DNA of 64,000 bases from Armigeres subalbatus (GCF_024139115.2 NC_085140.1:461063506-461127505); one strand, 5' to 3'; counted from the first letter of the stretch, positions 43,867 through 54,472 are shown. The notes: generated by a model not told the origin, from the letters alone. Program-made: numbers and translations.

Positions 43867-44966
43867 GGGGAGGAGGTTCGGTTGTGGGCACCGTTCGGTT
43901 ATGGGCACCCCTATGTATCTTTTGACAGATAAGAGATGCTATCATTCTGACAACCGTCATTTGTTTGCTATAATAGCATGATGTTTTGTGCTCAATATCA
44001 AACCGGATGGGCATCTCTACTTTGAACTAGAAACAAATAAATTTTTCGTACAAGAAAAACAACACGAAAGTTTTTTTTGCCTTTTTCAAAGTGTCATAAA
44101 TTAAAGGATTTAATTCAAAATGTGAGTTCTAATGCGTATTTACACAGTAAATTTAATCTATTTTGAAGCCCAATGTCATCAAAATTTTAGCGCGAATTTT
44201 TTTTTCTTCTCGTTCCAAAAAGGCTGCGAAATTCGGTTGTGGGCACCTTTATTGGTTCGGTTATGGGCACCCTCATTTTATTGATAAATCATTCAATATC
44301 GTTTTACTTGTCCCTTAACTTATTTTCAATAACGTTTTAAGGCAGTTTTTATAATTAGTTTGACATAATTGTTCGAAATAATGAGTTTATTTAATATTTT
44401 TGTTCTTTGGGCATGTCTAGTCATTATACACACACTTTTTGGAACAAAGCGTTGACCAATTTGCTTCCAACAAGTTGCAACAAGGGGAATGCTTTCCTAT
44501 TGTTTCCTATTGAAAATTGGTCAGATAGGACTATGGGATCAAAATTTATGACCAAAAAAAAAAAAAAAAAAAAAGATGTGTTTTTTTCAACATCCTCCTT
44601 AATGCACCGAGGAAGGCATCATCACTGCTAAGTGAATTGATTTGAGTTTTTTTAGCGTCTCCTGGCTTTTAGAATGAATAAACTATTCCTTGTCTTTAAA
44701 TCTGGGTGGTTTTTATTCATGCTTCTTTATTTTTAGCTAAGTTTTCAAGGGTGCCCACAACCGAACCACGAAATGAAAATGTCCAAAAATATCAAATTTT
44801 CTAAATTGTTATTTTTTTTAAATCGATGAAATCATATTAATTTCTTTGCTAGTAGTAAGGTTATAAGTTTAGCTTTCGATTGCTATGCAAATGTCGACAT
44901 AAGATCAACCAGGGCCAAAGTTATGGACCAAACACAAAAGGGTGCCCACAACCGAACCTCCTCCCC
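43867..44966. mobile_element. TA-flanked inverted-repeat element, 1.1 kb
   Basis: It has a perfect 26-bp terminal inverted repeat beginning GGGGAGGAGGTTCGGTTGTG and ending GGGCACC (43867-43892 and 44941-44966). TA on both sides (43865-43866, 44967-44968) restores the family A hairpin when removed. The motif TTCGGTTGTGGGCACC or its TTATGGGCACC variant recurs at about 43894, 44231 and 44254 and inverted at about 44751. No transposase frame is present. It contains a reversed family A fragment. Confidence 0.85.
44420..44650 (-). repeat. Family A fragment nested in the TA-flanked element
   Basis: In reverse orientation it holds AACAAGTTGCAACAAG, GAAAATTGGTCAGATAGGAC and TATGGGATCAAAATTTATGACC, followed by an A run at 44550-44572 and a diverged GAGGAAGGCATCATCACTGC end. 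It shows family A inside a TA element that itself lies inside family A. Confidence 0.6.
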
Positions 44967-45002
44967 TATACTTTGTATACGAGAAAGGCAAAAAATATGA
45001 AA

Positions 45003-45162
45003 TCTCGCTTAACTTTTCAAAAGAACCTAAGTAACATTTTTTTCAAGAATTAATTTGAATGGCGCAATCAAAAGAACAACATGAAAGCAATTGATTGCAC
45101 TATTCAAATTAATTCATGATAAAAATGTTACTTAGGTCCTTTTGAAAAGTTAAGCGAGAAAT
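45003..45162. repeat. Foldback element, about 160 bp
   Basis: TCTCGCTTAACTTTTCAAAA through AATTAATTTGAAT at the left is mirrored by ATTCAAATTAATTCATGAT through TTTTGAAAAGTTAAGCGAGA at the right. Each arm is about 65-75 bp. Non-coding. Confidence 0.7.
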
Positions 45163-45589
45163 CTTCTTCTTCTGCATGGGCTGCTTTGTCTACTTCTCAC
45201 CGCAAAGAAATTAGAAAACAACAATAAAATTATTAAACCATTAAGCTTGAACTGAAATCGATCTAAAGGGCAGCACTGCAATCAATTAAATGATTGACAG
45301 TTATGTCGAAAAAAAAAAAATAACCCGTGAAGATCGGGCTGGTTTGACTAGTAATTGGTTCATATCAATGGATGCAATAAATATAAAACAATGAAAAAAT
45401 TCAGGACGAGCTTCATCTCTTTCTCACTGTACAGAAATTAGAAAACAACAAGACCACTATCATTCAATCTTCGTCATTTTTAGCTCAACCGATCCATTGT
45501 ATTCAAATGTCCAATGTGGTGAAATGGAGTTTCGGACAATTTCTTTTATAACATTAGCATTGGTAATAGAAAAGGCGATTCGCACGAAT
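45163..45589. other. Intergenic DNA
   Basis: Short AT-rich stretch with no feature recognised. GAAATTAGAAAACAACAA occurs twice (about 45207 and 45427), hinting at a weak duplication. Confidence 0.4.
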
Positions 45590-45789
45590 TTGAATTTGTG
45601 TTCTCCATGTTAGGATAGGCTCACAATAGCGTCTGTTCTCCATGTTAGGGGCGGCTGATTATCGTCCGAGTGCCAGCGAGGGACTCTAAGTGAAACTATG
45701 CACCATGGTCCACCGGGAATAAGGAGGAATAGTCCCCCGGAAATTTAGGGGGTTTGACATCAGGCCCTGCAAGTCAGCCTTTAAAAAAC
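45590..45789 (+). mobile_element. Probable 5' untranslated part of the RTE-type element
   Basis: The block with GTTCTCCATGTTAGG (twice, about 45600 and 45637), GGCGGCTGATTATCGTCCG and AGGCCCTGCAAGTCAGCC looks like a non-LTR 5' leader. I infer that it belongs to the RTE-type element resuming at 47881, because the intervening sequence is another, 5'-truncated element. The link rests on memory of similar mosquito sequences and needs an alignment. Confidence 0.4.
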
Positions 45790-47880
45790 ATACTCAACGA
45801 ACAATCAACAAGCTTGGATGACAAATGAATTACGTTTGCTAAAAAGAATGAAGAAGGCCGCACTCAAAAGATTTACCAAATATCGTACACTCCCGCTGAA
45901 ACAACACTATGTCAAGCTCAACTATACGAATACAGAAGCTTGAGTAAGACCTCTAATCACCGATACGAGCAGGGAATTCAATCTAGGCTCCGATCACATC
46001 AAAAATCCTTTTGAAATTACGTAAATAAGCAACGCAAGGAGAAAGGGTTGCCTTCATCTATGGTATTGAACGACGTATCGACCTCGACACAACAAGATAT
46101 CTGTAGCCTGTTCTCTGCTAAGTTTGCCGGCATTTTCTCAAATGAAGAGCTCGCTGCCGATCACATCTCACTTGCCGCAGAGAATGTTCCGCGGTCACAA
46201 ATCAGACACTAAGCAGCGTGGATGTTTCAGACACGACGATTTCCAACGCCGCAACCAGACTAAAATCCTCATTTCAGCCAGGCCCCGATGGGATTCCGTT
46301 TCGTTACTCAAGAAAAACATCGTTTCTCTGCTTTCTCAACTTCGATGCATTTTACAGCTTTCTCTGTCAACCGGTTTGCTCCCGTCATGCTGGAAAAAGG
46401 CGCAAAGGTTAACAGTCTACAAAAAAGGCAGCAAGCGTGACGTCAATAACTACAGGGGCGTTACTATTGAGCGCTGTTTCAAAATTATTTGAGTTGGTTG
46501 TCATGGATCAAATGCTATTCCATTGTAAGCAGTACCTGTGCGATGATCAACATGGGTTCATTGTCGGTCGATCCACCACGACAAATCTAATGTGCCTTAC
46601 TTCGTATGTTACCGACAGCTTACTAGAACGAGCTCAAACGGATGTTATTTACACCGGTCTATCTGCTGCTTTCGATAAGGTGAACCATGGGATAGCAATC
46701 GCTAAGATCGAGAGAATTGGAATCAACGGCGATCTTCTTAGCTGGTTCCGTTCCTATCTTACGGATCGGAAACTAACGGTTACTTTAGAAGACTTTTATT
46801 CACCTATGTTTAGTGCCACCTCTGGCATTCCGCAGGGCAGTCACCTGGGACCATTGATCTTTCTGCTCCATTTCAACGATGTGAATTCTGTTATCGAAGG
46901 TCCACGGTAGTCCTATGCAGAAGACCTCAAAATTTATCTGAAGAATCGCTCATATGCAGATTGCGTAGACCTGCAACGCCAACTCAACGCCGTCGCAAAT
47001 TGGTGTTCATTGAATCGAATGGTGATCAACCCGGCAAAGTGCTCCGCTATTACTTTTTCTCGAAAGAGCCGATTATGTATAACTATGAATTGAGAGGAAC
47101 GAAAATCTAGCGCGTGAATCACATGAAGGATCTCGAGGTAATTCTGGATTCACAACTGACTTACAAGCAGCACATTGCATACGTCGTCGATAAGGCTTCA
47201 AGAGCTCTTGCAGTTGTGTTTCGAATTGCTAAAACTTTCTCTGACATATATTGCTAGAAATCGCTATATTGCTCTTTAGTGCGCCCCACTCTAGAGAACT
47301 GTTCAGCCGTTTAGAGCCCATACTACAACAATGGTGTGGAACGATTGAAATCCGTTCAGCGTCGATTTCTTCGGTTCGCACATCGGAGACTGCCCTGGAG
47401 TGATCATTTCCGGTTACCAAGCTACGAAAGCCGCTGTCGTCTGATCAACCATGACACTTTGCGAGTTAGAAGGGACGTCACCAGAGCATTGACCATTGCT
47501 GATGTCGTACAAGGCAGGGTTGATTCAAAGGTTCTTCTTGAGCTTATCAACCTGAACGCCCGTCCGAGAGCTCTTCGTAACTATGTAATGTTGAGGCCAA
47601 GACACCATCGAACGAATTACGGTCAGGAAGGAGCTTTAGGCGGTTTTCAGCGGATATTCAATCGAGTTTCCCAAGTGTTCGATTTCCATTTGTCCCGAGA
47701 GGTTCTCCGGCGTAAATTTTATTTTAATTATTAAGCTTATTAGCTATGTGTATTAATGTGTGTTGCCATGACTTGACTAACTGCATATTTTTATATGTAT
47801 TTCATCAATAAAATCATTGGGCAGCAAAAAGCCTGTTGATGTATAATATTAAATAAAAAAAATTAATAAAAAAAACAAGA
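45790..47880 (+). mobile_element. Jockey-type non-LTR retrotransposon, 5'-truncated
   Basis: The coding remnant runs from the linker before the RT to the C-terminus of ORF2 and ends with AATAAA at 47808-47813 and an A-rich tail. The RT part reads LCDDQHGFIVGRSTTTNLM, SAAFDKVNHGIAIAKIERIG and SGIPQGSHLGPLIFLLHFND. A stop precedes the catalytic box, which reads YAED instead of YADD (about 46915-46926), so the enzyme would be dead. The C-terminal part (RRFLRFAHRRLPWSDHFRLP onwards, to about 47734) is open. The same family is represented at 36285-37500. Confidence 0.8.
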
Positions 47881-47914
47881 GTGTACGGACCGGAACCATC
47901 GGTGAAGACCAATG

Positions 47915-48640
47915 CGACGAAAAGGGACTAGCGATTGGAAACTCGGTTCGAGGAACTGCAAATCTCTCAACTTCATCGGAAGCACACGCATACTCGCCGA
48001 TGTGCTCAAGGACCGTGGATTCGGCATCGTAGCGCTGCTGGAGGATCAAAGGCCGGTTCTTCAACTTCAGCATAATCAACGTCCATATCCCACTTTTCGG
48101 AAGCACTGATGATGATAAGGACGCATTCAACGCGCAGCTGGAACGTGAGTACGACAGCTGCCCAAGCTACGAAAATCATCATAGGAGATTTGAACGATCA
48201 GGTTGGTCCAGAGGAGGAGCTTAAACCGACTATTGGGAAGTTCAGCGCTCACCGGCTGACGAATGAAAACGGCCTACGACTAATTGATTTCGCCGCCTCC
48301 AAGAATATGGCCATTCGCAGCACCTACTTCCAACACAGCCTCCCGTATCGGTACACCTGGCGATCACCACTGCAGACAGAATCACAAATCGACCACGTTC
48401 TGATCGATGGACAGCACTTCTCCGATATTATCGTCGTCAGGACATATCGTGGCGCTAACATCGACTCTCAAACTGTGCCCTAAACTATCCGTCATCAACA
48501 ATGTTCGCTACCGACGACCGCCGTGGTACGACCTAGATAGACTGAAGCAACCTGATGTCGCCACTGCTTACGCGCAGCATTCCGAGGTAGCGTTACCGGA
48601 AGAGGGTGAGCTCGATGGGCCCCCTTGAGGATTGCTGGAG
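47915..48640 (+). pseudogene. RTE-type endonuclease domain, broken
   Basis: The domain begins WKLGSRNCKSLNFIGSTRIL (the catalytic Asn region), breaks near 48035 with a frame change to FFNFSIINVHIP, breaks again, and resumes with IIIGDLNDQVG (the D-x-N box) and SQIDHVLID (the terminal Asp-His region). Such apurinic-like endonucleases nick the target DNA. An internal deletion and three frames make it inactive. Confidence 0.75.
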
Positions 48641-49401
48641 TGGAATACAGTTAAAGCAGCCATTAATGATGCAGCGGAAAACAACGTCGGGTATGTGGGT
48701 CAAAATTCGACGAAGAGTGTCGACAGATTCTGGAGGAGAAGGACGCAGCGCGGGCCGTCGCGATGCAACAAGGTACCCGGCAATACGTGGAACGTTATAG
48801 ACGAAAGCGGATACAGCAGATCCGTCTTTTTTAGGAGAAGAAACGCCGCCTGGAATGAGCGGAGTGCGAAGAGATGGAACAGCTGTGCCGTTCTCAAGAA
48901 ACACGCAAGTTCTTCCAGAAGCTCAACGCATCCCGCAAAGGCTTCGTGCCGCGAGCCGAAATGTGCCGAGATAAGGATGGGAGCATCTTGACGGACGAAT
49001 GTGTGGTGATCGAAAGGTGGAAGCAGCACTACGTGGAACATCTGAATGGCGCTGAGAGTACAGGCGGTGCAAGTCAAGGCAGTGCAGGAGATGACTACGT
49101 CAGTTCAGCGGACGATGGAAGCTAACCAGCCCCCACCTTGAGGGAAGTTAAGGATGCCATCCAACAGCTAAAGACCAATAAAGCAGCTGGTGAGGATGGT
49201 GATGGTATCGGAGCTGGGCTCATCAAGATGGGTCCGGAAAACTTAGCCATTTGCCTGCATAAACTAATAGTCAGAATCTGGGAAACTGAACAGCTACCGG
49301 AGGAGTAGAAGGAAGGGGCTATATGCTCCATCTACAAGAAAGGCGACAAGCTGGAGTGTGAGAACTTTCGAGCGATCACCATCCTTAATGCCGCCTACAA
49401 A
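48640..49401 (+). pseudogene. RTE-type linker region between endonuclease and RT, broken
   Basis: Blocks such as LCRSQETRKFFQKLNASRKG, SILTDECVVIERWKQHYVEH and LREVKDAIQQLKTNKAAG follow one another in shifting frames, with a stop at 49305-49310 where a Trp codon is expected. This is the usual region before the RT fingers. Confidence 0.7.
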
Positions 49402-50257
49402 GTGATATCCCAGATCATCTTCCGTCGTCTGTCACCATTAGTGAATGAGTTCGTGGGAAGTTATCAAGCTGGCTTCGTTGACGGCCGCTCGACAACGGAC
49501 CAGATCTTTACTGTACGGCAAATCCTTCAAAAATGCCGTGAATACCAGGTCCTAACGCACCATCTGTTCGTTGATTTCAAGGCGGCATACGACAGTATAG
49601 ACCGCGTAGAGCTATGGAAAATTATGGACGAGAACAGCTTCCCTGGGAAGCTTACCAGACTGATCAAAGCAACGGTGGATGGTGTGCAAAACTGTGTGAA
49701 GATTTCGGGCGAACACTCCAGTTCGTTCGAATCGCGCCGGGGACTAAGACAAGGTGATGAACTTTCGTGCCTGTTGTTCAACATTGCGCTAGAAGGTGTC
49801 ATGCGGAGAGCCGGGTGTAACAGCCGGGGTACGATTTTCAACAGATCCAGTCAATTTATTTGTTTCGCGGATGACATGGACATTGTCGGCCGAACATTTG
49901 CAAAGGTGGCAGAACTGTACACCTGCCTGAAACGTGAAGCAACAAAAGTTGGACTGGTGGTGAATGCGTCAAAGACAAAGTACATGCTTGTTGGCGGAAC
50001 CGAGCGTGACAGGACCTGCCTGGAAAGCAGTGTTACGATAGACGGGGATACCTTCGAGGTGGACGAGGAGTTCGTCTACCTTGGATCCTTGCTAACGGCT
50101 GATAACAATGTTAGTCGTGAAATACGAAGGCGCATAATCTGTGGAAGTCGGGTCTACTACGGGCTCCAGAAGAAACTGCGGTCAAAAAAGATTCGCCACC
50201 GCACCAAATGTGTCACGTACAAGACGCTAATAAGACCGGTTGTCCATTTTTGCGAGT
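49402..50257 (+). pseudogene. RTE-type reverse transcriptase domain, open but truncated
   Basis: A 285-codon frame carries fingers (GSYQAGFVDGRSTTDQIFT), motif A (FVDFKAAYDSID with catalytic Asp), motif B (RRGLRQGDELSCLLFNIALE), motif C (FADDMDIVG with both Asp) and thumb (EEFVYLGSLLTADN). All catalytic residues are kept, so this is a young copy. It loses the C-terminal domain at about 50246, where HFCE and a stop replace the expected LYGHET continuation. Without the endonuclease and 3' region it cannot move. Confidence 0.85.
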
Positions 50258-50513
50258 GATATTTCTTAGCCTTCTTAGTAATAAACAATAAAATTTAAAA
50301 TGAATCTTTATCATCCATAGAAGCACATCTAATAAGGTTTGAAAGTCAAAATCACGTCTTTAACATCAAATTCCGAAGAACTCGGTTGTATACTGATGGA
50401 AACTATACTTTCGGTATGGGTATCACGTACAGAACATATAAATTTAAAATACGATTGTTTTTTAGGGCTGTGATTGAAAAAAATGTTAGATCTTATTTTG
50501 AGAAGTTTATGCT
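50258..50513. other. Spacer between RTE remnant and cuticle-like gene
   Basis: AT-rich, with a 71-codon frame lacking any motif. The right part overlaps the 3' flank of the minus-strand gene. Confidence 0.4.
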
Positions 50514-50519
50514 TTTATT
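50514..50519 (-). terminator. Polyadenylation signal AATAAA
   Basis: On the minus strand ATCAATAAAAGC lies 112 bases after the stop of the 50631-50855 gene. The untranslated region before it matches the one after 42290. Confidence 0.55.
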
Positions 50520-50630
50520 GATATTACTTGACAAGATATACAGTTTTTCGTCATCTCAAATCGATTTCCAAAAGAGTCAAATCCATCGCCTGTTCCGTTA
50601 ATCCTTGGCAAAATTGAAGATCATCATCCC

Positions 50631-50855
50631 TCACAGGTAAGCATAGGCTGGGTACGAAGCTGCGCCGTAGGTCGTGGGAGCGATGTATGACGACGAGTAC
50701 GCAGTGGGGACATATCCGGTCGAGTAGACAGCAGGTTGGACATAGTTGCTTCGGTAGGTTAGGCCGGACGACAACGATGGGTAGAAGAGCTGTGGTTTTG
50801 GTCCAGCGAAGGCAGCGGCGATCAGGGCCAGAACGACGATGACGTATTTGAACAT
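50631..50855 (-). CDS. Small secreted cuticle-like protein, inverted intronless duplicate
   Basis: A 74-residue product with leader MFKYVIVVLALIAAAFAGPK and a mature Tyr/Ser/Ala/Pro-rich chain ending YPAYAYL. Relative to the 42063-42290 product it has three substitutions and lacks one Ala. The promoter (TATA at 50940-50947), leader, coding part and 3' untranslated region are all recognisably shared, so the pair arose by DNA duplication, not by retroposition from each other. Neither has the intron found in the 11456 and 38645 genes. Confidence 0.9.
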   Translation of the reverse strand: MFKYVIVVLALIAAAFAGPKPQLFYPSLSSGLTYRSNYVQPAVYSTGYVPTAYSSSYIAPTTYGAASYPAYAYL

Positions 50856-50910
50856 TTTGATGTTGGCGTTGTTGTACTGCTGTTGTAGCTGAATTGAATT
50901 CTGTTGATTG

Positions 50911-50947
50911 ACTGTTGTTCTCGGTAGGAATCAGTTCCATATTTATA
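50911..50947 (-). promoter_or_regulatory. TATA box and initiator of the 50631-50855 gene
   Basis: The minus strand reads GATATAAATATGG with its first T at 50947, and AACAGTCAAT has its A at 50913, again 34 bases apart. Confidence 0.7.
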
Positions 50948-50950
50948 TCT

Positions 50951-52003
50951 CCCGTAGGATAACGTTTAGCAAATGGCAGCAAATGACTGGGACGGTACAT
51001 ATGTAGGCTGGGTTAATTTTCCTCAGAGAATGAAATGCAAAAACGATCAAAGGTATATCTGCTTTGAAGCAGAAATATTTAATAACCGGATTGAAGGAGG
51101 GATATGATGACAAAAAAATCCACAGTTTTCTGTTATTTTTTGTGTTTAGATACAAGCTTCAACAAGTATAATCTCATTATATCATCTTGGTAACTTATGA
51201 AGCGTTATAAACCGGAATTTATGCCCTCTGTATGAAATAAATGCACCATGTTGCATCCTAGTTGAGTTAAAACAAGTTGTCTAAAAGCTAGTTTGCCCGT
51301 GGGGTGAACAAACTTCTTTCATAAACAATAACCGTTGCAATTTGAAACAAGTTTAATACATGACATGCAAATTCCTCGGCAGGTATCAACTTTCCAGCCA
51401 ATCATATGGTTGTCAGTCAATCCACGCAGAACTTGCCTCCATGGTACAGACCACATAAATAATTTTGTAAAAAATCAAGTGCAAGGTCATTCTCTCGCTT
51501 GTCTACATGATTGCGGTAGCTTTTTTTTCTGTACGTGCAAGCTTCGATTAGCTGCGATCGAGCGTACCAACCCAATATGTAGATGATCTGATTATCGAAC
51601 TGTTGTACATTTTTTATGTTTATTTATCTCCACCCAATGTGACAATCGAAGCAAGCGCGCGGGCAACGAACAATCACGCGTGTCTTGCATGCGGAATCCA
51701 TTCAGCATGCGGGGTGGGTGGCTGCAGATCGAAGCAACCGAGGCGAACGCAAAACGGTGTGAGAAGAGAGAAAAAGAGAGCAGTAATTGTTCCCGAGCAG
51801 AGTTCAATAACACAATGTACTGCGTTGAGATTACATTCCCATTCCCAATTCATTCATTTTAGAGACGAACCTCTCATTGGCTAAAGATTTCAGTCAATAA
51901 TGACAAAAACAATATTTTTGAGGTTCATTGGGATGCATTGTGGATGAGGAAGTTGTATAAATAAATTTACCAATTCTTATGGGCTACCCAAATTGATACC
52001 ATA
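50951..52003. other. Intergenic DNA, no gene supported
   Basis: Adjacent to the gene, the first 60 bases (TTATCCTACGGGAG inverted) match the other duplicate. Frames at 51335-51884 are short and overlap on both strands. Nothing else was recognised. Confidence 0.4.
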
Positions 52004-52198
52004 GGGACACGGCAGGTATTTTCGTCTGTTCGTCATAGTCTCGAAAACCAATAAAAGAGACGCTTTTTTGTAAAACTCATACGTACCAAATCGTAAGCTC
52101 AGGAGAAACGTTCTGCTATAGTGGAGTTCTAGCAAATGTACGTTGCTTTCGTTGGTTTTAGCCCCTATGACGATGGACGGAAATACCTGCCGTATCCC
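52004..52198. mobile_element. TA-flanked MITE, 195 bp
   Basis: Left end GGGACACGGCAGGTATTTTC; right end inverted GGGATACGGCAGGTATTTCC. Both continue GTC(T/C)...TCGTCATAG. TA on both sides (52002-52003, 52199-52200). No coding capacity. Confidence 0.8.
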
Positions 52199-53172
52199 TA
52201 CGTCTCTTGATTAGTGAAAATGAACAATTGAGCTCTTTTCAGAACTTTATCATTGGAAAATATTTAAATTGTGGTGTTTCTTCACTACCGTCGGTGGTAA
52301 CAATGGGTCAAATGGGGGTGACAATGGGTTACTGTTTCAACATCTTGGAATGCTTACGGTGTTTTATTTTAGATTTGGTTTTTTTTAGCAGAAAAAAATG
52401 ACTTAAATGAACGATCTAAACCACAATTTCAGAACCCAAAGCTTTATATAGTCCTTAATGAGAATATTCCTGGTAGAGAAAACGAAATTCCAAATATATG
52501 TGAACGCAGATATATATATTCATTCAATTTAATGGTAATTCTAAATATTTGTGATAGTTTTATTGAAATAAAATGACGAGCTTCATAAATTTTATTTGTT
52601 TATTCATACAGTTAAACATGTAGCAGTCTTAATAATAGCAGTAGTGTCAGGCTCCCGTTACTTCAAGGTTCTACAACACAGAATATGCAGAATACTGGCT
52701 ATCCGGAATGCAAGTGTGGTGTCATATATTTTGCCATCGACTTAACATTTTGATTCAGCGCAATTCAACGAATCGCATGTCAACAAAATAGAACAACGGA
52801 AAATACGGCTTGACTTCAAATAGAAGTGTCGTTGAAAAGTAGATTCCTTTTATATTACTCGTAAAATTTGTACCGTGTACGAGTATCCACAATCAACAAT
52901 TGTACACTTAGAGCACTTTTGGAAATTGCTGACTTGCGTGTTGCAGATCTATTTTCCCCATCTTCGAAACAATAGACCTGTGCAGGAGTTCATGAAATTC
53001 ACTCACTCGATGGATTTTGACATTTGAGCGGGTCGTCTTCTCGAACAAAAGTTCATTTTGCGTTCATTATGCGACCCGCTTAAACGTCATAATTTCTTGG
53101 GGGAGTTCATTTTGCGTTAGTGTATATTGTCTCAACGAATAACCACCTCACTAAGTGAAAAAAAACCTGTGA
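52199..53172. other. Anonymous AT-rich DNA
   Basis: GGTAACAATGGGTCAAATGG and GGGGTGACAATGGGTTACTG near 52295-52330 form a short direct repeat. TCATTTTGCGTTCATTATGC and TTCATTTTGCGTTAGTG near 53050-53120 are related to each other. No gene. Confidence 0.4.
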
Positions 53173-54396
53173 ACACAGAAAAAAATGATCAAATTTCAAC
53201 GGCATGTAAACAGAACAAGCTGTAATAACACAGCACTTGAATTTGTTATTTGTTTGAAATTTCCATCGAAATCGATGCACATATTTAGATCATTGAAAAA
53301 GATATAAAATTACACGGCTCATTGCTTATTTTTCAATCAATGTAAAGATACATCAAAATTCATTTATTTTTCCATCAACAAAACTTTATTTTTACACGAT
53401 CGTGTAAATTTCAACCCATGTACTTTAAAATATTAAAGCAACATGGAGGCAGAACTCGTCATCTCGTCAACTCGTCGTCAACATATTGTGAGATAAGTAA
53501 AGTGAAACCGTTTGTTAGTGAACAAGTTTAACCTAAACAGCGGAGCAAGTACGGGGATGGTAAGATTAATTTTGGTGAATATTATTTCATGTCTCAAAAG
53601 TCATCCATTGCTTATTTTGCAGCCAATTTGTTTGACCTGGCGCGGCTCTCAATTTCAGCTTAAGAAAGCTCCGCGAATGTCTACCAATCAGACATTTATG
53701 CATATGCAACAGATAGATATAATGAATATAAGTTTTTAGATTTATGATTTTTATTGCGCGAAAAATAAAAAAAAAATGAATGATAAAACAAAATTTTATT
53801 TTATTCAAAGTTTGATTGAATTTGGAGAAGAGGGAATCAAAGGTCGTCGTCTATTGATTTTTACATTCATTTAATTTTACACGTGTGTGTCATATTGAAC
53901 GTGTGGAATTCAACGATCTTAATTGAATTTTGAAGTGATGTAAATTTAACAGCTAATTTACTTTTAGATGTATTTCGATGCTCCAAATATGTGCATCAAA
54001 ATAAACGTAAATTTACACAGAAATTCTAAGTGTGAACTTGTGGCATCTACTATTTCTGCTTGCTTATGTTACTGTAGTTTTACACGGTGATTGAAAATTA
54101 AATCAAAATTGATTGAAAATTCAACGTATATCCATTTATTTTTAAAGTAGCAGTTGAAAAATACGCTGTACTGTGAAAACATGTTAAATATAATTTAAAA
54201 TTATGTGTTTTTCGATGCTCTTATTATGTGCATTAAAATACACCTCATTTTCAACCAAATTCAAATTTTAATCAATTTATTATTACAGCAATTAAAAAAT
54301 CTACTTAATTTTCAATCAAATTCCTGATTCAATCAATTTATTATTACATCGTTTCTAATTTACATGTCGTGTAAATTTCATTATTTTTTGCTGTGT
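53173..54396. mobile_element. Terminal-inverted-repeat element, about 1.2 kb
   Basis: Left end ACACAGAAAAAAATGATCAA and inverted right end ACACAGCAAAAAATAATGAA continue to GGCATGTAAAC and GACATGTAAA, giving imperfect repeats of nearly 40 bp. Blocks like GTGTAAATTTCAA and AATCAATTTATTATTACA recur inside. An unrelated, more GC-rich segment at 53440-53740 contains an intron-like GTAAGA...TTTTGCAG (53560-53622) and may be captured host DNA. No transposase frame was found, and no target duplication was clear. Confidence 0.6.
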
Positions 54397-54472
54397 AATT
54401 GGTTAGAAAAACAGACTATTTCGAGGAAAATTTTCATTTGAGGAAGAAAAAACATCATACAAATGTACGGTA

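Larger units (their letters stand above)
42853..44991 (+). mobile_element. Family A modular repeat, split by a TA-flanked element
   Basis: It starts AAAAACCCAGATTAATCCAC and has about four to five internal units, a first terminal hairpin at 43342-43373 and a second hairpin split by the insertion (GCCTTTACGTA ... TACTTTGTATACGAGAAAGGC). (CA)n tracts lie at 43684-43760. The outer ends match those of the copies at 24215 and 28641. Non-coding. Confidence 0.8.
47881..50257 (+). mobile_element. RTE-type non-LTR retrotransposon, truncated at both ends
   Basis: An ORF2 remnant with endonuclease followed by reverse transcriptase. The 5' end may continue at 45590-45789. The 3' end stops abruptly after KTLIRPVV, where the related fragment at 32190-32727 continues with its C-terminal region and tail. 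The loss of the 3' end must be secondary, because target-primed reverse transcription starts there. Confidence 0.8.

Noticed and set aside
48593..49077. Minus-strand frames of over 100 codons at 48593-48904 and 48700-49077
   Set aside because: They are shadows of the plus-strand RTE-type coding remnant.
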